DNA of 64,000 nt from assembly GCA_029945375.1 (NCBI GenBank), contig CM057057.1, positions 2,170,001-2,234,000 of the forward strand. The letters are read 5' to 3'. The notes under the pieces were generated by a model, which worked only from the letters and a program-made list of their open reading frames with translations, had not been told where the DNA came from and searched no databases. This DNA comes from Agaricus subrufescens (lineage: Eukaryota; Basidiomycota; Agaricomycetes; Agaricales; Agaricaceae). Both the position numbers and the translations under genes were made by a program. This document shows positions 23,138-34,059 of this stretch, in pieces (positions within the stretch are counted from its first letter, which is position 1; the number at the start of each line of letters is the position of its first letter).

Positions 23138-25295
23138 TCATTCGAACTTTTTCTTTTTCTTCTTCTTCGGCGAGTCGTTTGCTGCAGCTGCAGCTGCAGC
23201 CTTTTCCGCTTTCTTAGCCGCCTTCTTTGCCTCTTTCCTTGCCTTGCGCTCTTCCTCAGTCTCTTCCTGAAAGAGTCAAAGTCAGTGAGCCTGTAGCGAT
23301 AAGAGGGTCGCGAACGTAACTCACCTTTGCAGAAGGTTCGTCCTCAGCTGTAACAATCATTTCACTCTCTCTCCGCTTCCGCTTTTTCTCTTTCTTAGCC
23401 TCCTTAGACTCTTCCTCCTGCCCGCCCTCTTCATCGACGTCCATCTGGTCTTCCTGTTTTTCTTTAGCTTTTCCAGCCTTCTTCTTTGCTTTTCTCTCTT
23501 CCTTCGATTTCTTTTTCTCCTCCTTCACGTCTAAGACGGCTTGAACGGCAGCTTCCATGGGGTCTTCACGTTGCGTTGAGACAAAATCGACAAGATCACC
23601 CTTGGTGTTGTACGTCTTGGTTTCACCCCCCATAGAGAATCGTGCTTGTTGTCTATGGTTATTTTGAGAGAACTGGTTTGTAATTCCAAGCTCAGATTGG
23701 TGTTCGAGAGCACGTAAGCGTGACTCGAGTTTGGCGCGGTTTTCTACGCCGATAGAGGCGGCATGGTCCTCGGATTTTCCATCGGAATCAGTGAGAGCGT
23801 CAACACGTATTGAGAGGGCAGCCTTAGTTGCTACCATACGCGCCATCTAACAAGAGGTAAGACACAAGCAAATGTGAGGGTGAGGAAGTTATACCTTTCC
23901 CTTCAGTTTTGGGGGTGCTTGACCAATTAATGAAGCCTGGAAATAATCTTAGGGAAATGAATATTCAACGACCGCAGCAGACTTACGTGATAGATCAAGC
24001 CGTATTTTGGTGTATCGTGTTTAGTTTTGAGGGCTCGGAACAGCGCTTTCTCTGCACCGAGGATTTGGACAGTACTCGCTGGGTATTTCGCAAGGCTGAG
24101 CAAGCTACCGGCATGACTAATTAACCGAGCGCCAACTAGTTCCCCGACAAGAGCAGTGAGGTTTGGTGCAATAGCGTTCATGCGATTGCGAAGGTACTCG
24201 GCAAGTTGTGAGCGGTAAGCAGAGATAGAGATAACTTGATCGCAGAGGGAGTGGATATGTGCAATGTCGGAGTCCGATATCTCTGTGCCCATGGAAATCT
24301 CAGCGGCGGCCTTGAGGACGGCTTCGAGGTCCTCAGGAAGGATACTTGCGAAATCTGTTGAAGCGGCATTGGTGCGGAAACCTGCATAGAAGATGTCAAC
24401 GAGTACGAGGCTCGAGTGATGAAATCAACTGACCCATATGACGAATAACTTTTGCATAGGCAATGTTGTCTGAAATGATCTTAGCCATCTCAGGGAAGTG
24501 CCAACCATACCACTCCTACAATTTACTTCAGTAAAAAAAGGTGAAGAACACGTGTTGTTTTACTAACTTTCACGCGCATGGCATAGATGTTGATTTCTTT
24601 ATCTAAATCGTCTAGTAAGGCAACGGCCTGAACGACCATTGTATCGACTTTGTCAGGCGAGAACTTAAGCTTGAACCTACGAACTCGTCAGAACGTGTTG
24701 ACACTGGACCCTATCATACTTACCGAGACAGTGAGTGCGACAAACCGAGGCTCATTGTCGCGAGATCCTTGGGATCTAAGCCATCCAATAACGCGGCAAG
24801 CTGATTGCGAATGCCACGCCATAGTTCATCGGAGCCTTCCGGTCGTACTGAGATGTTAATGCCCAGTTTTTTTGAGATTGAACGGCCTGTACAAGGGGGA
24901 AATTTAGGCACACCGTCAAACCCAGGGTATATGAACAAGTTGCTCACCAAGATTAGAGTCCACAACGAGTAGCGACTCTTTTGCCTTTCCCTTATTAACA
25001 ACTTCATCTGTCAAAAACTCCTTCAGCCCCTTTCCCAATTTCCCATCTTGTAGGGCGGTGATGTCTTCAACAGCGGTAGCAGTAGATGTGAAGCGATGCA
25101 GCGCTTTTAACTTAAGGCTGTGGGGGGACGGAAACGGATCAATAGATATCCCTGTGATATCGAGCAAGAAACTCACAGTTTGTTTGTCCGTTCCGGGCTC
25201 TCAAACTCTTTCCATAGGTCTGCTTTTTCAAGTTTTGCACTATCGGTAACCTTGAAGAGACAGTATCCGAGAGCAGTTTCGTAGAGTACGAGCAT
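23138..25295 (-). CDS. NOP58: Nucleolar protein 58 (box C/D snoRNP core)
   Basis: Minus-strand exons are 25295-25177, 25117-24948, 24886-24724, 24676-24568, 24515-24434, 24381-23987, 23936-23895, 23846-23325 and 23266-23138. They total 1731 nt, giving 576 aa, close to yeast and human Nop58 sizes. The N-terminal domain begins [16 protein letters not shown]. The coiled-coil part follows, then the Nop domain with [60 protein letters not shown] and [11 protein letters not shown]. The C-terminus is the usual KKE/D-rich tail ending in a lysine run. MGTEIS-x-SDIAHI and [10 protein letters not shown] separate it from Nop56. With fibrillarin, Nop56 and Snu13 it guides 2'-O-methylation of rRNA in the nucleolus. 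It is head-to-head with the carboxypeptidase gene. Confidence 0.95.
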
Positions 25296-25517
25296 CTTTG
25301 AGTGCTCAAGCTGCTACAGCGTTTTCAAGTGCGAGGAGAGCGCCTTGAAGCCGACGGCGACGACGGGGACAGACTTTTTTCGTAGTGGAAAGAATTTTAC
25401 GGATATTCCCATCAGCTATGTGGATCGTGGGACATTGTTTCTTTTTCGAGTTACCATCAAATATCAATATTGTTGACGTTCATGGGAAGCATTCTGGAAG
25501 CATTTTGGCGAGATACC
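25296..25517. promoter_or_regulatory. Shared bidirectional promoter region, NOP58 / carboxypeptidase
   Basis: Only 222 bp separate the NOP58 start codon (minus strand) from the carboxypeptidase start codon (plus strand), so both promoters must lie or overlap here. No TATA box is evident. This is inferred from gene order only. Confidence 0.5.
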
Positions 25518-27622
25518 ATGTTGTGGTCGTCGTTGCTGCTGTTTTCGCTGCTTCCTTTCAGTTATGGACATCTCGCGGACAAGTATACGGAAGATATAAA
25601 CTGGTCTCAAACTCGTTTGCAGCTCAACCATACTGGTGGGGCTACCACGGGAATCTTGCACCTGTCATCGGTTGCCTCTAATGACTATACGGTGCTCGAG
25701 AATACACGCTTTCCTAACCACCGAGTCCGCGTCAAGAAGACTCCATTCTGCGACTCAACCGTCAAGTGAGTTTACCAATTTCTTCTAGGGGGACCAGGAA
25801 GTCTAATTCTTCCCCTTGGCAGCGTTTATACCGGGTACCTGGATGTAGATGCTGGTGCCAAGCATCTCTTCTTTTACTTCTTTGAAAGCCGGAGGGATCC
25901 AGATAAGGGTGCTTTTTTTACGTTGCTGTCAACTACACTCAGTTCTCTGACCTACATCACAAGATGATGTTATGATGTGGATCAACGGAGGTATATGCGT
26001 CACTCAAAACATTGAACGACTCTCACGAAGGCTGATATGCATATAATTTAGGTCCAGGTTGCTCCTCTGCTATGGGCTTGTTGATGGAACTCGGTATGAT
26101 ATTTCTTTTTCGTCTCATCAGTTCACCTCAATAAACAAATGGCTCTTGTTCATGCCAGGTCCATGCAGTATTGATATGACCAAGAGTTCTCCAAACGGCA
26201 CTGTTTGGAATCCGTTCTCTTGGAATCAAGAAGCCAATATATTCTTCCTCGATCAACCGTAAGTCTAATTTAGACTATTTCCCTGATTCAGTACAATGAT
26301 GAATCTTCAGAGTTGGAGTAGGCTTCTCTTACGCTGATTACGGGGAGACCGTAGAAACCACAGAAGATGCCGCTAAAAATGTTCAAGCATTTATCAGCAT
26401 CTTTTTTGAAACCTTTTCACAGTTTGCAGGTCGTCGCCTCCATCTCGCTGGAGAATCTTACGGGGTAAACAAATTCTCTTGAAAGAAGATCTGAAATCTC
26501 ATTTTCAAATAGGGACGCTACCTTCCCGTCTTCGCCAGCGAAATATACGATCAAAATCAGATTGCTAAATCTGAGAAAAGGCAAACTTTGAACCTTCAAA
26601 GCGTCCTTATCGGAAATGGCATCACGGACGTCTCCACGTAATTAGCTTGGATTTTCCCCCGTGTTCTAAATGACTGACTCGAGACAAAGCCTTTACTTGG
26701 GTCGGTATGAAGTTGAATGTGGCAGAGCATCATTAGATGTTCCCTTCCAATCCATTTCGGCTTGCGTGCGCATGAAGACATCCGTGAGCCACATTCCGTG
26801 ATCCGTGTTTCAACTTGGTTGAATGATTGGTGCACACTATAGCTTCCGCGGTGCCAAAAACGGCTGTACGAATCCTGTATCGATCATTTCGATGCCATCG
26901 ACTGTCGTGCTACTATTGACTTCTGTGACAATGAGTTGTCAACTGCCATGTGGAACACGGGTGAGCGCCATTATTATTCTATCTCTACTCGTATTTAATC
27001 TCCCCACAGGTAAAAATGTGTATGATATTTCCAAGGTCAGCTCGATGCGCCAGAAAAGGAAAATATGGCACTGAAATGCAACCAGCCATGCGAGGGTAAC
27101 CTTTGTTACAGGGAAAATGACGCCATTGCGGAATACCTTGACCTCCCCAAAACCCGAGAGATGCTAGGAGTTGAGAGTCCCGGAAACTTTTCAGCTTGTT
27201 CAGACGTGGTTGGCCGGAACTTTGATTCACACTTAGACAAATGGGGCACCCATACACAAGATTACGTAGCCAACCTCCTTGACCGCGGCGTGCGTATCCT
27301 GATATATGCTGGTACTTATGACTGGCAGTGCAACTGGGTTGCGAATAAATTGTGGGTCGATAAACTTTTGTGGAGTCGAAGTGATGTCTATCAACAAGAG
27401 TCCTGGAGAGAGTGGATGGTAGATGGAAAGGTTGTAGGTGAGGTTAAGCAAACAGACCTGTTGACCTTCGTCACTATTCGAGAAGCTGGGCACATGATAA
27501 GTGTTTTTATATTGATTGCTGTGTGACTGTACTGATGCTGCTATGTTATTTACGTCCCCCATGATAAGCCAGCAGAAGCGCTGGCCATGGTTTCTCGATG
27601 GCTCACTGGGTCTATGATGTAA
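25518..27622 (+). CDS. Secreted serine carboxypeptidase (family S10), 12 exons, 499 aa
   Basis: Exons are 25518-25765, 25823-25908, 25964-25990, 26052-26093, 26159-26258, 26311-26464, 26513-26637, 26690-26783, 26843-26960, 27010-27035, 27086-27496 and 27554-27622. They total exactly 1500 nt in frame. A signal peptide ([17 protein letters not shown]) is followed by family motifs: [27 protein letters not shown], the nucleophile in GESYGGRY, the Cys-rich [15 protein letters not shown], the acid [10 protein letters not shown] and the base REAGHMVPHDKP. It would release C-terminal residues in the vacuole or outside the cell. The intron 27497-27553, which splits the GHM-VPHDKP motif, has AT and AC ends instead of GT and AG. 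Start 25518 was chosen because it begins the signal peptide; an upstream in-frame ATG would bury it. Confidence 0.93.
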
Positions 27623-28570
27623 CCGTACCGGGAATATCATTATTCTGTGTATCATCCTATGATTCATCAGTCCGGATATGATCTGCCATTATGTCGGCTA
27701 TGCTACACTTGTGTTGCATGGCGTGTCAAGGAACACTGTGTTGCAGCAGTGCATACTCAAATTAAAATTATAGATTTACCAGCCAGAGATAGAATGTAGA
27801 TATGGAGTTTTCGATCGTTGCATTCTTCGGTGCCCCACTTTGTAAACAAAGAACGTTATGAATACCACCCGTTCGAGGAATACGTGGAGCTGATCAACGG
27901 AAGAAACAGGCGCACCCGCCTCAACTATTTTTGGCGCTATCAACCCCTGTTTACGTGTTTTATTGACGGCCAGGTCTTAACTTGATGATCTTGCAGTCTG
28001 CCGGATGATGGTGTTGCGCTTTGATATTGTTGATGCCATTTGTCTGTTCTACGATGATTTTTTCTCACTATATATCGAGGACGAGGCGAGACAAGAGGGA
28101 CCATTCTACCCAACTTGGGTAGCACAACCAAGCTTGGCGATCGCGGTATGCTTTCCATGATATCTCCATGGGAATATTTTACACGCATTTCCTATTCGAC
28201 GAACAAAGCCGGTGTGGCCGAGATCGATCAATGCTATTCTTGTTGGCCCAAAGTCCCGGACTTGTTTCCAGGTGACCCGACAATATACATATACTTGAGC
28301 TTGATGGTTGTCCAACGATCTTTCCTCCCCTCCTCTCTCTTCGTTTTCCTACCTTTCTTTCTTTGCTTTTTGGTAAGTTCCATTGTCCAGCTCTTTGGCT
28401 GCTGTCACTGACTATCATGTACCCTGATCTGTTCATAGTCGTCTTTTTGGGCAGCCTGGTCGCTTGTCCCCTGGTGTCCCTATTTTTGATATCTATTATT
28501 TCGTTCTCTCCACTCCTTTAAGCAGGCTTCATTTTATCAACAACACCGACGGCTTTCTCCTCTTAATATC
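27623..28570. other. Intergenic, 3' region of carboxypeptidase and promoter of Rds1-like gene
   Basis: No supported gene. The last 250 bases before the Rds1-like start are strongly pyrimidine-rich (for example ctttcctcccctcctctctcttc near 28320), as is common in fungal promoters and 5' leaders. Confidence 0.5.
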
Positions 28571-29991
28571 ATGCACTCCCCATCTTTCATTGCCGTGGCA
28601 CTTGCCGTCCTTCCTCTTTTTGTTTCTGGCGCCCCTACTCGTTACTATGGAAAACGCACGGCTGCAGATGTAACGGTCCTTCGTATGTCTCGTCTTCAGT
28701 CCATGTTATGGCTGCCATCTGAACGTTCATCGCCTTTTTCTTCACTTTCAGAGTTTGCCAACGTTCTAGAACAGCTTGAGACCGGCTTCTACTCTCAGGC
28801 CCTGGACAAGTTTCAAACTTCTGATTTCACATCTGCTGGTTTCAGCTCGAGCGATGTTCCTATCGAACAATTTAAGGGCATCCAGCATGATGAAGCTACC
28901 CATACTACGGTTCTGCAGGGTGCTCTAAAGTCCCTTGGGCAGAAACCCATTACCAGTTGCAAGTTCAAGTTCGACTCCGTCCTCTCAGATGTCCCTACGA
29001 TGGCAGCCACTGCTCGCGTTGTCGAGCTTGTTGGCGTTTCGGCGTACTTGGGTGCAGCTCATTTAGTCACGAACCCCATCCTCCTTACGGATGCTGCTTC
29101 CATCTTGACGGTTGAATCGCGCCACCAGACTATTTTGAATATCCTGTCTGGGACCGGAACAGCCATCCCCTCTGCATTCGACATGGCACTTTCTCCCAGT
29201 GAAGTCCTCGCTATTGCTTCGCCGTTTATTGACGGTCCATGTGATCTTGGTGTCCCTGCCAATCCGACATTGACTATCACAAACAAAGGGGCCGCCCAGC
29301 CAGGAACCCTCCTCACCTTTAGTTCATCCGCTATGAAGGGCTCTACGGACGTGAGTATCTTTAACGTTGCTTTGACGCGTACGCTGACACTGTTTGATAG
29401 GGCATGTTCTGTCAAATGGTAGTTGGCGGTGCTCCTTTCGCGATCGCTTTGCCCTTGAATAAGTGCAATGTTCCTGAGGGCATCAATGGACCTGTCGCAA
29501 TTTGGATCACGTCTGATGGTCAACCGCTCCTTAATGATGTGGTGGATCGTGCAACCAAATCCGTTGTTGCTGGACCTACGATAGCTTTCATTGATACGCA
29601 ACCTCAAGCTCTCGGCCAAGCCGCTGTTGGTAACTCCGGTGGCAATGCAGGTGGTGCCTCGTCAAACAATGGGTCTGCCGGCACATCAGTCAGCACCACA
29701 ACAATTTCCCCCGCTGATGCTTCTTCCATCATCGCCAGCGTTGCTAGTGCAACACAAACTGGGAGCGCCGGTGCAGCGACACCTGCTGTTGTCGCCGGTT
29801 CCGTATCATCAATTACTGTCTCGGCCGCTAGTGCAACCGCAACTGGCAGTGCTGCAGCCCCATCATCGAGTGGTGCTGTTTCCATCAATCCCGCCGTTAA
29901 CCTCACTCCCGGAAAACCTAACATGTTCAAGGGCAACTCGGCTGATGGTAAAATTACTGTTCTCGGTTGGTCTAACTCTCCCGCTCAGTGA
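28571..29991 (+). CDS. Secreted ferritin-like protein, Rds1 type, 433 aa
   Basis: Exons 28571-28682, 28752-29350 and 29401-29991 (1302 nt). A signal peptide (MHSPSFIAVALAVLPLFVSG) is followed by a ferritin-like helical domain at about residues 38-200. Visible helices include FANVLEQLETGFYSQALDKF, IQHDEATHTTVLQGALK, VVELVGVSAYLGAAH and LTVESRHQTILNIL, with Glu/His residues (E in LETGFY, EATH, ESRH) placed as in ferritin-like proteins. A beta-rich part follows, with FCQMVVGGAPFAIALPLNKC. The C-terminal 110 residues are a Ser/Thr/Ala-rich stalk, probably O-glycosylated. This matches fungal rds1-like stress proteins, named after S. pombe rds1, which responds to glucose, ammonium and CO2. Whether metal binding occurs is unknown. 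Confidence 0.85.
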
Positions 29992-30378
29992 AGGCTGGTG
30001 ATTGAGGACTTTTAGTTGTCGATAATTCATCTGTTGTTTTGATAAAAGTTGCTTCTTATAGTATCATTGATGATATCTCCAATTAGACTTTAGGGGCGAG
30101 AGTGAACTGGATTCATTGCTACTATTTATAACGTCATACAAATGTCATTTCGATTTGATTATTTCTTACACCACGTCCATTGCTCAGCTTTTTTCGTGAT
30201 TCCCAAGGATGGACCGAGTTCAATCCGATCATTCATTTTTGGGCGCAAGCATCATGATGTTGATACAAGTCCCTCTGGCGACTGATAACCGCATGACATT
30301 GAGAGAAGCGGATCGCATCCGTTATAAGTATGATCTCCTCGACTCCTAATTTCTCTCCATCATACTTCCGCAAGAACG
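29992..30378. other. Intergenic
   Basis: Short AT-rich spacer between the Rds1-like gene and the first transporter gene; nothing else recognised. Confidence 0.5.
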
Positions 30379-32338
30379 ATGACGGAAAAATTGGACGCAA
30401 GCCTTACTCCTCAAACTGATAGTCTTTACGACGTCCAGGACTCTGAACTTGGGACGCCCGTTCGAGACGAGCTTCCGGAAGGCGGATGGAGAGCCTGGGG
30501 TTGCGTCGCAGGAGCGTGAGTCATTGGGGGGCATAATTTTCAGCGCAGCGTCCATTGACATCTCAATGTTTGCCTTCTCCCTTTAACCAGGTTTTGTGTC
30601 CAGATAGTCGGCTTTGGGTACACCTCAATTCATCATATCATTTTATCGAACCGGGTCTGATGCATACTAGGCTGACGGGATCATACGGCGTTTATCAAGG
30701 TATGTCTATGATCGTGAGGCTAACTTACCTTCGATTCAGGCCATTGATATTCTTCAGATTATTATACCAGATTTTACATGACAAAGGAAAACCCCTCAGC
30801 GATATCGTGAGTCACCATCGATAAGCGCAACTCGCACTCATTCTGATTACTAAATTTTCTAGGTGGATTGGGAGCGTGAACGCCTTCTTTTTGACCGTCT
30901 CTGGAATTGCGGCCGGAAGGTTATATGACAAGGGTTACTTGTAAGTGATTCCTGTTATGTTTCAAACGCGCTGACTCAAAGGCTTGCGCTGAAGCTACTA
31001 CGTACTCTATGGCGGATCGGCTTTGATAATTTTCTCCCTCTTCATGTTGTCTCTATGCCAGCCGGACCATATTTATCAGGTAAGGTCTCAGAAAGCATCA
31101 TCATCATTTTCCCAATATAGAAGCTCAAACTCGGCTATAGAATTTTCTCGCCCAGGGTGTGGGGCATGGCCTCGGATCTGGTCTAATTTATGTGCCCAGC
31201 CTGGCCGTGACATCCCAGTACTTCCTCAAGAAGCGAGCTCTTGCGATGTCCATTGTCGCCGCAGGGTCCTCCCTTGGCGCTATAGTTCATCCCATCATGC
31301 TAAACAACCTATTTGTGAAATTGGGGTTTAGTAACGCTGTTAGAGCGAACGCGGGCATGAACACCGGCTTGCTACTAATCGCTTGCTTCCTTTTACGGAC
31401 AAGGCAGCCCCCGCCTGCGACCGTTCCACCGTTTTGGAAGTCAGTCAGGAGATTCTCAAGAGACTGGCCATATGTCTTCAGCGTCCTTGGGTAATTATAG
31501 CCAGATGTGACATGGAAAGTTTTTCTGATGATCACCGCCAGCCTTATGTCAATGCCCATCGGCATATACTTTCCATTGTTCTATATTCAGTTGGATGCCG
31601 TAAAACGCGGCTTGAATGAAAACTTTGCTTTCTACTCGGTTGGTTCAATTCTCACCTGATCAAATCGAAGCTGATCTGTTGAACAGCTTGTAATCTTGAA
31701 CGCTGCTAGTATTTTCGGCCGCGTTTCACCTGGAATTTTTTCAAGATTTATATCTGTTCCTATTATGACGATGATATGCACTTTTGCGTCTTCGGCGTTG
31801 ATCTATGCCGTAATTGGTATAACTACTGTGCCTGCCTTTATCGTCTTCGCGATACTGTTGGGCTACTTTTCTGGAGCCTGTAAGTATTCATTTCCTTTCA
31901 TTTTCTGTTCGTTGGCTGAATGAGAGCAAAGTCATTGCAAGCATGGCTCCATTAATCTCCATGTTATCCCGTGATGTCAGCGAAATAGGGTAAGTAGTTC
32001 CCACTTTTGATTGATCATGATATATCCAACTGAAGATGTGTATAGGCTACGTATGGGTATTGCCTTTGCTATACATGGTAAGTTAAGGTTTCTCTTGGGT
32101 GTACAATGACATCTCTTACATTGACGCATAGGACTTGGCGCCCTTTCTGGTGAGATTTGCTTCGCCTGCATTTGTCAACATAGGCTAATTACGTCTGGTA
32201 GGTCCACCAATTCAAGGCGCTCTACTGGGCGAGTCGTTCATATGGTGGAAACCTGCTGTTTTTTCTGGATCGTTTTGTCTTCTTGCTTCAATTATGTTTG
32301 GGATGGTGACCGTGTCTTTGCGACGGAAAACAAAATGA
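30379..32338 (+). CDS. MFS monocarboxylate-type transporter, copy 1, 13 exons, 429 aa
   Basis: Exons are 30379-30515, 30591-30617, 30671-30699, 30758-30806, 30863-30940, 30995-31079, 31141-31490, 31542-31638, 31687-31879, 31932-31989, 32046-32077, 32132-32149 and 32202-32338. All are in frame (1290 nt). The protein has a short cytosolic N-terminus, then PEGGWRAWGCVAGA, a family hallmark. Twelve membrane helices follow, with the GRLYDKGY loop between helices 2 and 3, GLIYVPSLAVTSQYFLKKRALAMSI, AAGSSLGAIVHPIM and the final GPPIQGALLG. The family (monocarboxylate transporter-like MFS, MCH type) moves small carboxylates or related metabolites across the plasma membrane; the substrate cannot be told. 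The donor of exon 8 is an unusual GTTGGT. It has a tandem paralogue at 34060. Confidence 0.9.
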
Positions 32339-34059
32339 ACATCTCAGAGAGATGTTCGAATCTTGATATTGTTGTAGACAGATAGTTATTTTTTTTACAT
32401 CACCAGAGCTATCTTTGAGTGAGTCGACTTCGGATATCGACATGACCGAGACTCTCGGGGCTGACTTGAACGCAGCAGAGAGCAATAAGTACACACACGG
32501 AAGCTTGGCTAACTACTCGCCAGCCCGAAAGCCCAAACTGCGGAATTTAGAGGCGGCTGATGAAATTCCGTAACATTAGATGATATCAGTCCATGCAAAT
32601 ATCATTCAATTTGAGATTTCGCTTGCTGACTTACACCATGTTAGTTCGTAAGCCACTTCGGGCTTTCTAAAAATAGAAAGGCCGACGGTCGAGGTCAAGA
32701 AACTCCTGTCTAGGCCCTGGGTGTAAGGTAAATAAATAAGTTAGATTTACGACGACAAAAATTTCAATTTAGAGAGCTCAGCTGCTCTACTATGAACCAT
32801 ACTGATGCCACCGGCTGTTGCGGCACGTCCGACACCAAGAGAAGTATCCACTTTACTGAGCACTTTATATCTAGATTTTAGAACTCAGGCAAACGTTTGA
32901 TCTCGGTCTAGCACCTGCGAGGTACGTGGAGTTTTCTAACGGAGGCCACTTGTATACCCTTTCACTGGTAAATCTGTTCTACGGACTTGTGCCCACATAT
33001 CATCGCGTCGGTGTCCGTTCGTACTTCAAGGATCAATATAAGTGAGAAATATTTTTGGCTCTACTTTCTCCACACTCCGCACAGAACAAAAAAGATAGCA
33101 TACCATGTGATCTTGCGTGTTCTAACTGTCATGCTGCGAGACGAACCAGAGAAAATTTCAAAGATCAGGTAACCTTGCCAATTCTGAAATCCGACCAGTT
33201 CGCACCTGCTAATCTAAGTAATCTGCAAATTATTAGGTAGAATATCCGGGTTGAGCATATCCCCTACTAGTGCTGAATCGTTTGTTAGCTAGTATCGTTG
33301 TGTATCTGTAATATCTCACACTTACAATGACTAGATACTTCGAAAAATTGTTGTCTCACGCGCCACCAGAGTAGTATTTGGTGATGTTAGGGCAGAAGTC
33401 GGGAGCTAACCTTAATAAGAATAGCCTACTAACTCTCGACCGATGGAGCTTAGGATAAACGCGGCCCTTGCCGCAGAGGATAACTTGAATCCTCGATTTG
33501 AAAGTTACTTGCCTAATACTTCTGAAAGCTCGTAATAAGATCAAGTGGTTTTCCCCAGAGTTCCGGTTGACCGTTGACTTATGGGCATTGAGGCCCATAT
33601 ACACAGCACGAGGTTTGCAATCGGTCCGAGTTAGCTGGTAAACGTAAATGTGATGTTATCGAGGATTGGGATAGCCCAATATATGGCCTATCTCCCGTCT
33701 ATCTCCATCACCTTCGCCAGCTTGAACGAAATCAAACACACATTATTTTTCGCATATTTGAAGAAGCTGAACAAAATGTCAAGTACGGCGCTACCCCCAA
33801 CTTTGTGGTCTACAACCAACATCCGGCCGATGCGCCGACTATACGATTGCAAGCTTCTTGACATTCTATGTTCGTTTTTTTCTCTGATGGCTTGACACCC
33901 ATCATGCCTATTACGACGCGATACTTCGTAAGGCTCTGAGGTCCGGCTATTAAATGAAGCCCGTCAACCAATTTCATATAAGATATAAAGGATATAAAGG
34001 AGTACTAGGCCCCTGCTAGACTATCCCCTCACACAGCTTCCCTCATATCTTTGACGTGG
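32339..34059. other. Spacer between the tandem transporter genes
   Basis: About 1.7 kb. Apart from a short open stretch at 32402-32571 (listed separately) I see no gene. Small ORFs near 33000-33900 have no coding character. Confidence 0.45.
32402..32571 (+). other. Orphan open stretch, possible exon remnant
   Basis: The plus frame from 32402 to TAA at 32569-32571 reads a hydrophilic Ser/Asp/Glu-rich segment (SLSESTSDIDMTETLGADLN; YSPARKPKLRNLEAADEIP) preceded by a pyrimidine-rich tract and CAG. It could be a last exon or an alternative transporter tail that lost its gene. No ATG-started gene fits. Confidence 0.2.

Noticed and set aside
27010..27110. Apparent frameshift in the carboxypeptidase gene between NVYDISK and the following exon
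   Set aside because: A 50-nt GT-AG intron (27036-27085) removes it and gives the conserved [15 protein letters not shown] reading, so the gene is intact there.
29059..29936. Long ORFs opposite the Rds1-like gene
   Set aside because: They mirror the codon bias of the true gene on the other strand; the plus strand carries the signal peptide and family motifs.
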